Shown: one piece after another, positions 13,969 through 23,373 of the stretch
How the letters are laid out: each line of letters opens with the position of its first letter
Numbering within the stretch: the first letter of the stretch is position 1
Source of the DNA: Pseudomonas deceptionensis
GTDB taxonomy: Bacteria; Pseudomonadota; Gammaproteobacteria; Pseudomonadales; Pseudomonadaceae
NCBI RefSeq assembly: GCF_900106095.1
Contig: NZ_FNUD01000002.1
Span: 4,671,501-4,735,500, forward strand
Length of the DNA stretch: 64,000 nt
Direction of reading: 5' to 3'
The notes under the pieces: model-generated
What the model saw: only the letters and a program-made list of their open reading frames with translations
The model's database searches: none
What the model was told of the DNA's origin: nothing
Made by a program: the position numbers and the translations under genes

Positions 13969-14949
13969 TCAGCCACGCTCGGCAGGCGCCGAGGACAACT
14001 CAAACGGGCTGCTGCTGCGGCGCTGGTTGCGGTCTTCACGGGGGGTAGCGCCGAAGAAGTTGCGATAGGCGCTGGAGAAGTGCGGCCCGGACGAGAAACC
14101 GCACGACAAGCCGATCTGAATAATCGACTTGCTGGTTTGCATCAGCATCTGCCGGGCCTTGTTCAGGCGCAGCTCAAGGTAATACTGGCTGGGCACCCGA
14201 TTGAGGTACTGCTTGAAGATTCGCTCCAACTGCCGACGGGACACGCACACATGCTGGGCGATTTCATCGGTGGTCAGTGGCTCTTCAATGTTGGCTTCCA
14301 TCAGCAACACGGCCTGGGTCAGCTTGGGGTGGCTGGAACCCAAACGGTTTTGCAGCGGAATACGCTGGCGTTCACCGCCTTCACGGATACGCTCCACCAC
14401 CAGCTCTTCGGACACTGCACCCGCCAGCTCGGCGCCGTGGTCACGGGCCAGCACCGCGAGCAACAAATCGAGCACCGACAACCCGCCGCAGGCGCTCAGG
14501 CGATCACGATCCCAGTCAAACAAGTGACTGGTGGCAATCACCTTGGGGAAACGCTCGGCAAAATCGTCCTGCCAGCGCCAATGCACCGCCGCACGATAAC
14601 CATCAAGCAAGCCCAACTGCGCCAGCGGGTAAACACCGGCCGACAACCCGCCAATCACACACCCCGCCCGTACCAGTTGCTTGAGCGCACTGCTCAGGGC
14701 CGGCGCCAGCGCTGTCGGCGGTTCGTCCGCCAGCAAAAACAGTTTTTGGCAACCTTCAAGCTTGCCGTTCCACGGTTCGCCGGGCAATTGCCAGGCACCT
14801 TCTGGCTGTGGCTCGGCCTGCAGGAACAACAACTCGTAAACGACTTCAGGGTGCACGCGCTGAGCAACACGCAACGCCTCCTCAGCCAGCGCCAGAGTCA
14901 GGGCTTTGGTGCTGGGCCAAATGAGGAAGCCAATTCGATGGGCGGTCAT
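13969..14949 (-). CDS. argR: Arginine-responsive AraC-family regulator ArgR
   Basis: This 326-residue regulator has an N-terminal DJ-1/PfpI-like (class I amidotransferase-like) ligand domain starting MTAHRIGFLIWPSTKALTLA. A C-terminal AraC/XylS DNA-binding domain follows, with two helix-turn-helices (TTDEIAQHVCVSRRQLERIF and SIIQIGLSCGFSSGPHFSSA). In Pseudomonas ArgR binds arginine, activates the aru and aot operons and represses biosynthetic genes. It lies 123 bp downstream of aotP on the same strand, as in the known aotJQMOP-argR arrangement. It is unrelated in sequence to E. coli ArgR. Confidence 0.95.
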   Translation of the reverse strand: MTAHRIGFLIWPSTKALTLALAEEALRVAQRVHPEVVYELLFLQAEPQPEGAWQLPGEPWNGKLEGCQKLFLLADEPPTALAPALSSALKQLVRAGCVIGGLSAGVYPLAQLGLLDGYRAAVHWRWQDDFAERFPKVIATSHLFDWDRDRLSACGGLSVLDLLLAVLARDHGAELAGAVSEELVVERIREGGERQRIPLQNRLGSSHPKLTQAVLLMEANIEEPLTTDEIAQHVCVSRRQLERIFKQYLNRVPSQYYLELRLNKARQMLMQTSKSIIQIGLSCGFSSGPHFSSAYRNFFGATPREDRNQRRSSSPFELSSAPAERG

Positions 14950-15072
14950 AGCGTGCTATCCGGAACGAAACGGGAATAAAAACGGAAGGAGCCGAACACT
15001 GAGCCTAGGCCAGCTTCGCGGGATGCGGAGCATGACCTATTTTGGTGCACAGCGGCAGTCTTAAAATTGCAG

Positions 15073-15837
15073 TTACTTCAAGCTGCCAGACAGAAATTGC
15101 TGCAACCGCTCGCACTGCGGGTTAACCAGCACTTCACGCGGGTTGCCACTTTCCTCAACGATACCTTTGTGCAGGAACACCAGCTGGTTCGACACTTCAC
15201 GGGCAAAGCCCATTTCGTGAGTCACCACCACCATGGTCCGGCCTTCCAGTGCCAGGTCCTGCATCACCTTGAGCACGTCGCCCACCAGCTCGGGGTCGAG
15301 GGCCGAAGTCGGCTCATCAAACAGCATGACCTCAGGTTCCATCGCCAGCGCACGGGCAATCGCCACACGCTGCTGCTCGCCGCCGGACATATGCCCCGGG
15401 TAGGCATCCTTGCGATGGGACACGCCTACCTTATTGAGGTAGTGCTCGGCTTTTTCGCGGGCTTCGGATTTGGTCATCCCCAGCACATGCACCGGCGCTT
15501 CCATGATGTTTTCCAGCGCAGTCATGTGCGACCACAGGTTGAAATGCTGGAACACCATCGACAGGCGCGAACGCATGCGCTGCAACTGCTTGGGATCAGC
15601 GGCCTTGAGCGCGCCATCCTTGTTGGCGATCAGCTTGAGCTCTTCGCCATTGAGCAGGATCTTGCCCGCATGCGGCTGCTCAAGCAGGTTGATGCAACGC
15701 AAGAAGGTACTTTTACCGGAACCACTGGAACCGATGATGCTGATGACATCGCCTGCCTTGGCGGCCAGAGAAACGCCTTTGAGCACTTCGTGACTGCCAT
15801 AGCGTTTATGCAGGTCTTGGACTTCAAGTTTGTACAT
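15073..15837 (-). CDS. aotP: Arginine/ornithine ABC transporter ATPase AotP
   Basis: This 254-residue ATP-binding subunit is of the polar amino-acid uptake (HisP) family. Walker A GSSGSGKS, signature MSGGEQQRVAIARA, Walker B VMLFDEPTSALD and the switch histidine VVVTHEMG are all present. The start is placed at the ATG of MYKLEVQDLHKRYG, the usual family N-terminus; a GTG five codons upstream extends the frame but coincides with the likely ribosome site GTGAGA. It would energise AotQ/AotM, and lies 23 bp after aotO and upstream of argR. Confidence 0.95.
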   Translation of the reverse strand: MYKLEVQDLHKRYGSHEVLKGVSLAAKAGDVISIIGSSGSGKSTFLRCINLLEQPHAGKILLNGEELKLIANKDGALKAADPKQLQRMRSRLSMVFQHFNLWSHMTALENIMEAPVHVLGMTKSEAREKAEHYLNKVGVSHRKDAYPGHMSGGEQQRVAIARALAMEPEVMLFDEPTSALDPELVGDVLKVMQDLALEGRTMVVVTHEMGFAREVSNQLVFLHKGIVEESGNPREVLVNPQCERLQQFLSGSLK

Positions 15838-15860
15838 GCTGTCGGTTCTCACAAAAACAG

Positions 15861-16973
15861 TCAGTCGTTAAGCAAGCGCCCGTGACGCAAAGGCTCGCGC
15901 CCCGCCACTTTAGCCAGCCAGAAACCGGGTTGGGCATAGCGCAGCCGCTCAACGGCAAACAACACGCCGGATGTGCCTGCGCATACCGTGCTGACCCGGT
16001 CAGATAATGGATCAATTACTTCAAACAACGGCTCGCCGGCTTCAACCCAGGCGCCCGTCGGGCGTAAAAAGCTCACCACACCCGCGTGCGGTGCAAATAA
16101 CAATTCGGTGCCTTCAAACGGCATGCCTTCACACGGCTCATGCTGCGCTGCAGGCCAGTCACCGCTGATCAGGCCCTGCTCGGCCAGAAACGCCAGGATG
16201 CCTTCGGCATGCATTTGCGCTTGTGGGCGCCCGGTGTCTGACTGCCCGCCCAGCTCCAGCGTGGTCGCCATGCACGCCAGGGGAATCTGCGCATCGGCAA
16301 ACTGGCGTTGCAGACGCAACCACGGTAATGAACAGGCTTCGTCGAAGGAGCTGCCGCCCGAGTCTTCGGCCAGCAAACCAACCCGCACATCCAGCTGCGC
16401 GGCCAGCGAGCGCCACTGCGGCCAATGCTGCGGCAAGGCGTACATGTGCAGTACCGCGTCGGTCTCGCAATGCAGGTCCAGCACGATATCGGCGTTGCAG
16501 GCATGGCTCAGCAACACACGTTGCATGCCTTGCAACTGACTGGTCGCAGGCGGCAATTGCGACAACACATCAAGCATCGCCTGACGGACCAACCGGATAT
16601 TGGCGTGCGGGTCATCACCCAAACGCCCCTCCAGCTTCGCGGCCACGGGCTCGCTCAACTCAACGAAATCGCGATTGAAGTTCTTGCCGCTGCCGAACTC
16701 AAAGCGCCCTTGATGGGCACCTTGCAGCAACTGCCCCAGCCCCAGAGGGTTGGCCACGGGTACCAGCTCAATCACACCGTTCAAGGCACCCTGCGCCTCA
16801 AGCTCGGCCAGGCGCTTTTTCAGCTCCCAGGCACAGCGCATCCCCGGCAGTTCGTCGGCATGCAAGCTGGCCTGAATGTAGGCCTTGCGCTCACCTGCGC
16901 CAAAACGAAACACCGTCAAGTGGCGCTCAGAACCCAGGCTGCTCCAGGGCAGTACGTGATCAATGCGTTCCAT
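15861..16973 (-). CDS. aotO: AotO, succinylglutamate desuccinylase/aspartoacylase-family protein
   Basis: This 370-residue protein belongs to the AstE/AspA zinc carboxypeptidase-like family. Likely zinc ligands are in SLHADELPGMR (H and E) and in VLDLHCETD (H). It lies inside the aot transporter operon, with its ATG 3 bp after the aotM stop and aotP next. In P. aeruginosa the equivalent gene is co-transcribed with the transporter but is dispensable for uptake, and its substrate is not established. It should not be confused with AruE, the desuccinylase of the AST pathway, which is not in the window. Confidence 0.88.
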   Translation of the reverse strand: MERIDHVLPWSSLGSERHLTVFRFGAGERKAYIQASLHADELPGMRCAWELKKRLAELEAQGALNGVIELVPVANPLGLGQLLQGAHQGRFEFGSGKNFNRDFVELSEPVAAKLEGRLGDDPHANIRLVRQAMLDVLSQLPPATSQLQGMQRVLLSHACNADIVLDLHCETDAVLHMYALPQHWPQWRSLAAQLDVRVGLLAEDSGGSSFDEACSLPWLRLQRQFADAQIPLACMATTLELGGQSDTGRPQAQMHAEGILAFLAEQGLISGDWPAAQHEPCEGMPFEGTELLFAPHAGVVSFLRPTGAWVEAGEPLFEVIDPLSDRVSTVCAGTSGVLFAVERLRYAQPGFWLAKVAGREPLRHGRLLND

Positions 16974-16976
16974 GGG

Positions 16977-17675
16977 TCAGGCCTTTCGCGGGGCCATGTA
17001 GCCCAGCCAGCGGCGCTCGGCCAGTTTGAACAGGCGCACCAGAATGAACGTCAGGCACAGGTAGAAAGCACCGGCCGTGATGTAAGCCTCGAACGGCAAG
17101 TAGTACTGGGCGTTCACGGTACGCGCGGCGCCAGTAATGTCGATCAGGGTCACGATGGAGGCCAGACTGGTGGTCTGCAACATCATGATCACTTCGTTGC
17201 TGTACTGCGGCAGCGCCCGGCGCATGGCCGATGGCAGCAAAATACGGCGATACATCTTGGAGCGCGACATGCCCATGGCCTTGGCCGCTTCAATCTCGCC
17301 ATTAGGCGTGGCCCGCAGGCTACCGGCAATGATTTCGGCGGTGTAGGCGCTGGTGTTGATGGCAAACGCCAGGCACGCGCAGAACGTGGCACTGGACAAC
17401 AGTGGCCACAAGAAGCTGTCGCGCACGCTCTCGAACTGGGCCAGCCCGTAGTAGATCAAAAACAGCTGGACCAGCATGGGCGTGCCGCGAATCACGTACG
17501 TAAACAGCCAGGCCGGCAGGTTGACCCAGGCCTGTTTGGAGACCCGCATCAACCCCAGCGGCACTGCCGCCAGCAGGCCGAAAAACAGCGAGATGCCCAG
17601 CAATTTCACGGTTTCCAGCATGCCACTCAAGTACAGCGGCATGCTGTCCCAAATGACGTTGTAGTCGAAGATCAT
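16977..17675 (-). CDS. aotM: Arginine/ornithine ABC transporter permease AotM
   Basis: This 232-residue inner-membrane permease is of the HisM type (start MIFDYNVIWDSMPLYLSGML), with about five transmembrane helices. The EAA loop EAAKAMGMSRSKMYRRILLP contacts the ATPase. Its start overlaps the aotQ stop by 4 bp, indicating translational coupling. It pairs with AotQ to form the membrane channel for arginine and ornithine. Confidence 0.94.
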   Translation of the reverse strand: MIFDYNVIWDSMPLYLSGMLETVKLLGISLFFGLLAAVPLGLMRVSKQAWVNLPAWLFTYVIRGTPMLVQLFLIYYGLAQFESVRDSFLWPLLSSATFCACLAFAINTSAYTAEIIAGSLRATPNGEIEAAKAMGMSRSKMYRRILLPSAMRRALPQYSNEVIMMLQTTSLASIVTLIDITGAARTVNAQYYLPFEAYITAGAFYLCLTFILVRLFKLAERRWLGYMAPRKA

Positions 17676-18361
17676 AGATCAGCCGCCCTTACGCCTACCG
17701 AGTAGCGCTTCTCAAGTTGTCGCAACGCCAGCAGCGAAACACTGGTCAGCACCAGGTACATCGCCGCAACGGCCAGGAAGAAGGTGAACGGCTCGCGAGT
17801 GGCATCTGCCGCCTGCTTGGCCTTGAACATCATGTCTTGCAAGCCGACCACCGAAATCAGGGCCGTGGCTTTGGTCAACACCAGCCAGTTATTGGTAAAG
17901 CCCGGAATCGCCAGGCGAATCATCTGCGGCACCAATACCCGGAAAAACACCTGACGGCTGCTCATGCCATACGCCATACCGGCTTCGGCCTGACCTTTAG
18001 GGATGGCCATAAAGGCGCCACGAAAGGTCTCGGACAGATAGGCACCGAAAATAAAGCCCAGGGTGCCGATACCGGCTACCAGCGGGTTCAAGTCAATGTA
18101 GTCGTCGTAACCCAGCATCGGCGCCACGCGGTTGAGCAAATCCTGGCCACCGTAAAAAATCAGCAAGATCAGCACCAGGTCGGGAATCCCGCGGATTACC
18201 GTCGAATACAGATCACCCAGCCAGGCCAGCCAGCGCACCGGCGACAAGCGTAATGAAACACCGATCAGACCTAGAACAATGGCCAGGGCCATGGACGACA
18301 AGGCGAGCTGAAGCGTCAGCCAAGCGCCATCGAGGATGACAGCCCCGTAGCCTTTCAACAT
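17672..18361 (-). CDS. aotQ: Arginine/ornithine ABC transporter permease AotQ
   Basis: This 229-residue permease is of the HisQ type (start MLKGYGAVILDGAWLTLQLA), with several hydrophobic helices and the EAA-loop region EAGMAYGMSSRQVFFRVLVP. It is the first permease gene after aotJ, separated from it by 91 bp that contain a hairpin. It overlaps aotM by 4 bp. Together with AotM, AotP and AotJ it makes the complete transporter. Confidence 0.94.
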   Translation of the reverse strand: MLKGYGAVILDGAWLTLQLALSSMALAIVLGLIGVSLRLSPVRWLAWLGDLYSTVIRGIPDLVLILLIFYGGQDLLNRVAPMLGYDDYIDLNPLVAGIGTLGFIFGAYLSETFRGAFMAIPKGQAEAGMAYGMSSRQVFFRVLVPQMIRLAIPGFTNNWLVLTKATALISVVGLQDMMFKAKQAADATREPFTFFLAVAAMYLVLTSVSLLALRQLEKRYSVGVRAADL

Positions 18362-18387
18362 GATTCAGGTCCTCAAAAATGGGGATG

Positions 18388-18430
18388 AAAAAATGGCGCA
18401 AACTTCAGAGATCCTGTCGCTTGCGCCATT
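18388..18430 (-). terminator. Attenuating hairpin between aotJ and aotQ
   Basis: The inverted repeat AATGGCGCAA (18392-18401) / TTGCGCCATT (18421-18430) is followed on the minus strand by TTTT. It sits directly after the binding-protein gene. Partial terminators or stabilisers at this point are common in amino-acid ABC operons and would keep AotJ in excess over the membrane subunits. Confidence 0.55.
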
Positions 18431-18452
18431 TCGGACGTACTGCTGCGATGTC

Positions 18453-19226
18453 TTACTGACCGTAAATATCGAAGTTGAAGTATTTGTCCTGGATTTGCTT
18501 GTACTTGCCGTTTTCACGGATAGCCGTAATAGCAGTGTTGATCTTGTCTTTCAGGGCGTCGCCCTTGCGCACGGCAATGCCTACGCCATCACCAAAGTAT
18601 TTGACGTCGGTGAATGCAGGGCCTGCAAATGCATAGCCTTTGCCCGCCGGGGTTTTCAGGAAGCCATCTTCCAGCAGGGTGGCGTCAGCAACGGTGCCAT
18701 CAAGGCGACCGGCTTCCACGTCCAGGTAGATTTCGTTCTGCGAACCGTAAGGAACGACGACTGCACCTTTAGGTGCCAGCACTTCCTTGGCGAAACGGTC
18801 GTGGATCGAACCACGCTGTACGCCGATTTTCTTGCCCTTGAGCTCGTCAAGGTTGTCGCCGACCACAGTACCTTCCTTCATCACCAGGCGTGCCGGGGTC
18901 AGGTAGTACTTGTTGGTGAAGTCGACAGACTTCTTGCGGTCGTCGGTGATGGACATCGAGGACAGGATCGCGTCGATCTTGCGTACTTTAAGCGCAGGGA
19001 TCAGGCCGTCGAACTCTTGCTCGACCCACACACACTTGACCTGCATCTGCTCGCACAGTGCGTTACCGATGTCATAGTCAAAACCCACGATACTGCCATC
19101 CGGGGCCTTGGAAGCGAACGGAGGGTACGCCGCTTCAATACCAATCTTCAGAGGTTTGTCAGCAGCAAAAGCCTGCACGGACAGCACGGACAGTGCCAGG
19201 GCGCCAAGAAGCACGAGTTTCTTCAT
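18453..19226 (-). CDS. aotJ: Arginine/ornithine-binding periplasmic protein AotJ
   Basis: This 257-residue solute-binding protein has a clear Sec signal peptide ([20 protein letters not shown] then A, cleavage near residue 22). The mature protein begins [20 protein letters not shown], the type 3 polar amino-acid-binding signature. Two cysteines, in [13 protein letters not shown], match the disulfide of LAO/HisJ proteins. It is the first gene of aotJQMOP; GGAG precedes the ATG and an ArgR-like site lies about 170 bp upstream. Confidence 0.95.
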   Translation of the reverse strand: MKKLVLLGALALSVLSVQAFAADKPLKIGIEAAYPPFASKAPDGSIVGFDYDIGNALCEQMQVKCVWVEQEFDGLIPALKVRKIDAILSSMSITDDRKKSVDFTNKYYLTPARLVMKEGTVVGDNLDELKGKKIGVQRGSIHDRFAKEVLAPKGAVVVPYGSQNEIYLDVEAGRLDGTVADATLLEDGFLKTPAGKGYAFAGPAFTDVKYFGDGVGIAVRKGDALKDKINTAITAIRENGKYKQIQDKYFNFDIYGQ

Positions 19227-19392
19227 CTTAGGACTCCATCGGTAAAGGGCAATAAATGCAGAGTGAGCCTGAGCCCAATATGCGGAGGTTAAACCGGGAA
19301 TGCGGCGCCACGTCCTACTGGCGTTGCGCTGGGTTCAGCACAACAACGACGAGCGAGTGATCGGCATTCTAACGACAGGCTTCAAGCCGTTA

Positions 19393-19408
19393 TTTCTTCA
19401 ATGCGACA
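19393..19408 (-). promoter_or_regulatory. Putative ArgR half-site upstream of aotJ
   Basis: On the minus strand TGTCGCATTGAAGAAA fits the ArgR half-site TGTCGC-N8-AA exactly. A weaker TGTCGT lies about 31 bp further downstream (19372-19377) without the AA. Arginine-dependent activation of the aot operon by ArgR is known in P. aeruginosa. This particular site is a prediction. Confidence 0.5.
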
Positions 19409-19664
19409 ACTAATTACAGATGCACCGAAAAAGGCGACCCTAGGCATTGACAGCCCTTCAAATTAATGCAATAGCAAAAGACATAGAACCTATATGAGTT
19501 GCAAATAGCGGGCCTATTATTCGCAAACCCTTCTATTCCGGCAAGTGTAGCGTTTCATCTTATTTTCTCAGGGCTAAAAAAGCGCTCTAAAACGGCGCTC
19601 TTGGTGTCACAAAGCCCCACTTTGGCGCATCCGGTTACAAACCCGGTAACACTTCCCCCCGCCC

Positions 19665-19699
19665 ACAAAAAACCCCGCCCGGCAATGCCGGGCGGGGTT
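19665..19699 (-). terminator. Rho-independent terminator of acs
   Basis: A 13-bp perfect stem (AACCCCGCCCGGC / GCCGGGCGGGGTT) with a 3-base loop is followed on the minus strand by TTTTTT. It lies 20 bp after the acs stop codon. It should separate acs from the aot operon that follows on the same strand. Confidence 0.9.
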
Positions 19700-19718
19700 C
19701 AATGACGCTCATGAGGCG

Positions 19719-21674
19719 TTATGCGCCCTGCATGCTCTTGTGGGTTTCGATCAAATGCTGCACCACTCCCGGATCGGCCAGGGTTGAGATATCACCCAGA
19801 CCATCGTATTCGCCGGTGGCAATCTTGCGCAGGATACGGCGCATGATTTTGCCCGAGCGGGTTTTCGGCAGGCCCGGTGCCCACTGGATGACATCCGGCG
19901 AGGCGATCGGGCCGATTTCCTTACGTACCCAGTTTTTCAACTCAAGGCGCAGCGCCTCACTCGGCTCTTCGCCACCATTGAGGGTGACGTAGACATAGAT
20001 GCCCTGCCCCTTGATGTCATGCGGCACGCCAACCACTGCCGCTTCAGCGACTTTAGGATGCGCAACCATCGCACTTTCAATTTCAGCCGTACCCATACGA
20101 TGGCCGGACACGTTAAGCACGTCATCCACACGGCCGGTGATCCAGTAGTAACCGTCTTCGTCGCGACGCGCGCCGTCACCGGTGAAGTACATGCCACGGA
20201 AAGTCTTGAAGTAGGTGTCGACGAACCGGTCGTGATCGCCATACAAGGTACGCGCCTGCCCCGGCCACGAATCGAGAATCACCAGGTTGCCTTCGGCAGC
20301 GCCCTCTATGAGATTGCCCAAATTATCCACCAGCCCCGGCACCACGCCGAAAAACGGGCGGGCAGCCGAGCCCGGCTTGAGTGCGTGCGCGCCCGGCAGC
20401 GGGCTCATCATGCAAGCACCGGTCTCGGTCTGCCACCAGGTATCCACGATAGGGCAACGTTCCTTGCCGACCGTTGTGTAGTACCAGTTCCAGGCTTCGG
20501 GGTTGATCGGCTCACCCACCGAACCCAGCAAGCGCAAGCTGGAGCCATCGGCATCTTTAACCGCGGCCTGACCTTCGGCCATCATGGCGCGAATGGCGGT
20601 AGGCGCGGTGTAGAGGATGTTGACCTTGTGCTTGTCGACGATTTTCGACACCCGGGTGATGTCCGGATAGTTCGGCACGCCTTCAAACAACAAGGTGGTC
20701 GCGCCATTGGCCAGCGGCCCGTACACAATATAGGTGTGACCGGTCACCCAGCCCACATCGGCCGTGCACCAGTAAACCTCGCCCGGACGGTAGTCGAACA
20801 CGCGTTCGTGGGTCAGCGCCGCATACAGCAGATAACCGCCAGTGGTGTGCTGAACGCCCTTGGGCTTGCCGGTTGAGCCAGAGGTATAAAGGATGAACAG
20901 CGCTTCTTCGGCGCCCATCTCTTTCGGAGCGCAGTGCTTCGAAGCAACGGCCATCAAGTCGTGGTACCAGATATCACGGTGCTTGTACCAGGCGATGTCG
21001 CCACCGGTGCGCTTGAACACAATGATCTTCTGCACGCTCGAGGTGTCAGGGTTGGTCAATGCCACATCGACATTGGCCTTGAGCGGTGTGCGTTTGCCGC
21101 CACGCAGGCCTTCGTCGGCAGTGATCACCACCTTGGATTTGCAGTCGATGATCCGCCCGGCCAGCGCTTCAGGCGAGAAGCCGCCGAACACCACCGAGTG
21201 AATCGCGCCGATCCGGGTACAGGCCAGCATGGCAACCACGGCCTCAGGCACCATCGGCATATAGATAGTGACGACGTCACCACGGTGCACATCCTGACCG
21301 CGCAAGGCGTTGGCCAGCTTGCACACTTCTTCGTGCAGTTCGCGGTAGGTAATGTTGCGCTGCTCGGAAGGGTCATCCCCTTCCCAGATAATTGCTACCT
21401 GGTCGCCGCGCTCGGCAAGGTGGCGGTCCAGGCAGTTATAGGAAACGTTGAGAGTGCCGTCCGCGAACCATTTGATGTCGACATGATGGTCGTCGAAGGA
21501 GGTCTGCTTGACGGTGGTGAAAGGCTTGATCCAGTCGAGACGCTTTGCTTGCTCGCGCCAGAAGCCATCGGGGTTGACGACGGACTGCTGGTACATCGCC
21601 TTGTAGGTCGCCTCATCGGTCAGCGTATTGGCTGCAACTTCAGGGCGTACGGGATACAGGGAAGCGGCACTCAT
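19719..21674 (-). CDS. acs: Acetyl-CoA synthetase
   Basis: This 651-residue enzyme forms acetyl-CoA from acetate, ATP and CoA through acetyl-AMP. The adenylation motif [24 protein letters not shown], the hinge region [20 protein letters not shown] and the acetylatable lysine in [15 protein letters not shown] are all intact. Length matches Acs (about 650). It lies upstream of aotJ on the same strand, as in other pseudomonads, but is separated by a strong terminator and so is probably an independent unit. Some pseudomonads have two acs copies; which one this is cannot be told here. Confidence 0.96.
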   Translation of the reverse strand: MSAASLYPVRPEVAANTLTDEATYKAMYQQSVVNPDGFWREQAKRLDWIKPFTTVKQTSFDDHHVDIKWFADGTLNVSYNCLDRHLAERGDQVAIIWEGDDPSEQRNITYRELHEEVCKLANALRGQDVHRGDVVTIYMPMVPEAVVAMLACTRIGAIHSVVFGGFSPEALAGRIIDCKSKVVITADEGLRGGKRTPLKANVDVALTNPDTSSVQKIIVFKRTGGDIAWYKHRDIWYHDLMAVASKHCAPKEMGAEEALFILYTSGSTGKPKGVQHTTGGYLLYAALTHERVFDYRPGEVYWCTADVGWVTGHTYIVYGPLANGATTLLFEGVPNYPDITRVSKIVDKHKVNILYTAPTAIRAMMAEGQAAVKDADGSSLRLLGSVGEPINPEAWNWYYTTVGKERCPIVDTWWQTETGACMMSPLPGAHALKPGSAARPFFGVVPGLVDNLGNLIEGAAEGNLVILDSWPGQARTLYGDHDRFVDTYFKTFRGMYFTGDGARRDEDGYYWITGRVDDVLNVSGHRMGTAEIESAMVAHPKVAEAAVVGVPHDIKGQGIYVYVTLNGGEEPSEALRLELKNWVRKEIGPIASPDVIQWAPGLPKTRSGKIMRRILRKIATGEYDGLGDISTLADPGVVQHLIETHKSMQGA

Positions 21675-22089
21675 GTTTCATACCTCAATGCTTGTAGTTG
21701 TTGTTTTATGACCCTGTTTTAGCCGGGCCAAGCCGTTAGATCCATTCGACGTTGGTAGTAAGAAACACGCAAGAAAATCATGGTTTTTCTGTGCAAGGCT
21801 CAAGATCAATGCTTACAGCGATTCGCCCTACAGCTCAGGCCGTGCAAACGCTGCAAATGAGCCAGGTTTTCGTCGATTGTTGCAAAAAATGCCAACAGTC
21901 TTTATCAAAAGTCCCTCTATATGCCGGTGCAGCGCAGGCCTAAAATTCATCTCGCCAACCAAGGCACCGCGATTAACCCAAGTTACAGCCCCCACGAAGG
22001 CAAGTTTAGTCGCTCTTCATTACTCAGTTTCACACACAGCCTCACAAGGGCTGTGTGACCCCACTCGACCTAAAACAGGTAATTTTGAA
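21675..22089. other. Gene-free divergent region between acs and the DUF2790 gene
   Basis: About 415 bases hold the acs promoter (minus strand) and the leader of the small DUF2790 gene (plus strand). A 9-bp hairpin (CACACAGCC / GGCTGTGTG, 22033-22057) lies about 30 bases before that gene's start and has no T-run. A reading frame opens upstream (from 21877) but its protein is not family-like before residue 72, so I treat it as non-coding. Confidence 0.5.
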
Positions 22090-22353
22090 ATGAAAGCGTT
22101 GTTAGTTCTGGCCCTCAGCAGTGTGTGTTTAACCGCCCTGGCTGATGAAGTGAACACTCAAGTTCCCCGCCAGCAACCTGCCGTTGAACAGTATTCTTAT
22201 TCTTCTGAACTGGATATCGCCAAAGTGATTTCCATGAGCGAGATCCCCAGCGTCTGCGAGGTCGTGCCGGCTCAAATGGTCTACGAAGACTCCCAGGGCA
22301 TGCAGCACACCCTTGAATACCGCGTGATGGGCAACGGCTGCTCCAACGGCTGA
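22090..22353 (+). CDS. Small periplasmic DUF2790 protein
   Basis: This 87-residue protein starts MKALLVLALSSVCLTALADE, a signal peptide cleaved near residue 18. The mature part includes YSYSSELDIAKVISMSEIP and VCEVVPAQMVYEDSQG, the DUF2790 signature, with two cysteines that could form a disulfide. DUF2790 proteins are short exported proteins mainly of Pseudomonas, with no established function. The ATG at 22090 is chosen because it gives the signal peptide; the longer frame from 21877 adds a non-conserved leader. Confidence 0.85.
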   Translation: MKALLVLALSSVCLTALADEVNTQVPRQQPAVEQYSYSSELDIAKVISMSEIPSVCEVVPAQMVYEDSQGMQHTLEYRVMGNGCSNG

Positions 22354-22496
22354 TTGAAGTTCTGCGGTTTATTCCAGCCCTCAATCCTCACACTTGTTTA
22401 AGCGATCCAACGCGGCGCTTATTTGCAACTTTCATCGTCACTTGATCACCGTTGAACAGTTGCCCGCCTGCGCTTATATCGCCCGGGAATCATTAA

Positions 22497-22871
22497 ATGA
22501 AACGCTCATTGATAATGGCTTTAAGTTTGTCCGTTCTGGCCAGCGCTGCTTTTGCCGCTGACGGTTATGACCGTACGCATTCGGCGGGTTTTGCCGAAGA
22601 CGGCTACGACAGCACCCGCTCGGCCGCCTTTGCCGAAGACGGTTACGACAGCACCCGCTCGGCCACCTTTGCCGAAGACGGTTACGACAGCACCCGCTCG
22701 GCCACCTTTGCCGAAGACGGTTACGACAGCACCCGCTCGGCCACCTTTGCCGAAGACGGTTACGACAGCACCCGCTCGGCCACCTTTGCCGAAGACGGTT
22801 ACGACAGCACCCGCTCGGCCACCTTTGCCGAAGACGGTTACGATCGTACCAACGGCCATCGACTCAGCTGA
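22497..22871 (+). CDS. Exported protein of 13-residue tandem repeats
   Basis: This 124-residue protein has a signal peptide (MKRSLIMALSLSVLASAAFA). The rest is eight head-to-tail units: a divergent first, AEDGYDSTRSAAF, five identical AEDGYDSTRSATF, and a last AEDGYDRTNGHRLS. The composition is acidic and hydroxyl-rich with no cysteine. Because the unit is 39 bp, a multiple of three, all frames stay open across it; the signal peptide identifies the real one. Similar short exported repeat proteins occur in other fluorescent pseudomonads without known function. GYD/ED motifs could bind metal or a polymer, but that is speculation. Confidence 0.8.
   Translation: MKRSLIMALSLSVLASAAFAADGYDRTHSAGFAEDGYDSTRSAAFAEDGYDSTRSATFAEDGYDSTRSATFAEDGYDSTRSATFAEDGYDSTRSATFAEDGYDSTRSATFAEDGYDRTNGHRLS
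22560..22856 (+). repeat. 39-bp coding tandem repeat
   Basis: About seven and a half units of 39 bp, the central five almost identical at DNA level (GACGGTTACGACAGCACCCG and following). Near-identity even at synonymous positions indicates recent expansion or ongoing homogenisation. Copy number is likely to vary between strains. Confidence 0.9.
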
Positions 22872-23373
22872 CACCGCATCAACTCGACGCCTGGTTTCGG
22901 CCGGGCTTGATCTGCCCCGCACCAAATTCCGCCACATCCCCGCTCACGCCACAGGTCATTTGACGTCGCTGGCCCACGGTAAAAAAACTTCTGCACCGGC
23001 AAACCCTCGCTCAGCCGCAGCCCTGCGTAAGTCCAGGACAAATTTAGGGCGTTTCGTCGCATGCCCTGAAAAAATACTGGCTGAAATACCTTGTGCAAAA
23101 GCCGTATACTGCGCCCATCAAAAAGGCTTGATATATCCCCTTGGCGGGCTATAAACCCACGCTGATACGACCTCAAGGTCCAGAGCGAGCGCAGGTAAAA
23201 CCTGCCCCTCTGAGCGACAGCGGGACAAGCCCACGAATACATTCATGTTTTTGCGTGAGCACAACGCTACTGCAAGCAACATTTCTTAGATCCAAGTGGC
23301 CTATGGCCGTGTAAAAACCAAACCATAAGTGTTTTCACACGGGCCTGGGCCCTCACGCAGGAGACGACACGTC
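22872..23373 (+). other. Gene-free region and long leader upstream of nrdB
   Basis: About 500 bases contain no convincing gene. A possible promoter (CTGAAA, 18 bp, TATACT at 23105-23110) would give a leader of about 260 bases before nrdB. The leader holds GC-rich segments (23170-23235) that could fold. No clear NrdR box pair was recognised. nrdA, the usual partner gene, is not here. Confidence 0.4.
23081..23110 (+). promoter_or_regulatory. Possible sigma-70 promoter of nrdB
   Basis: CTGAAA (23081-23086) and TATACT (23105-23110) are separated by 18 bases. They match the consensus at 4/6 and 5/6 positions. This is the best candidate in the region but is only a pattern match. Confidence 0.35.

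Larger units (their letters stand above)
19227..19718 (-). other. Gene-free region between acs and aotJ
   Basis: Of these 492 bases the part near aotJ holds the ArgR-like site and the aotJ promoter, and the part near 19700 holds the acs terminator. A second weak hairpin followed by a T-run on the minus strand lies near 19576-19602 (AGCGCC...AGCGCT then TTTTTT) and may back up that terminator. No small gene was found. Confidence 0.5.

Noticed and set aside
22033-22057. Hairpin CACACAGCC/GGCTGTGTG as a terminator
   Set aside because: No T-run follows on either strand and it lies in the leader of a gene; it is mentioned only as part of the intergenic region.
21877-22089. N-terminal extension of the DUF2790 gene from 21877
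   Set aside because: The extension is not family-like and would bury the signal peptide, which must be N-terminal.
22521-22937. Long open frames on both strands and other frames across the 39-bp repeats (GKGGRAGAV- and ARPPLPKTV-type products)
   Set aside because: A repeat unit divisible by three keeps every frame open. Only the frame with a signal peptide and ribosome site is credible.
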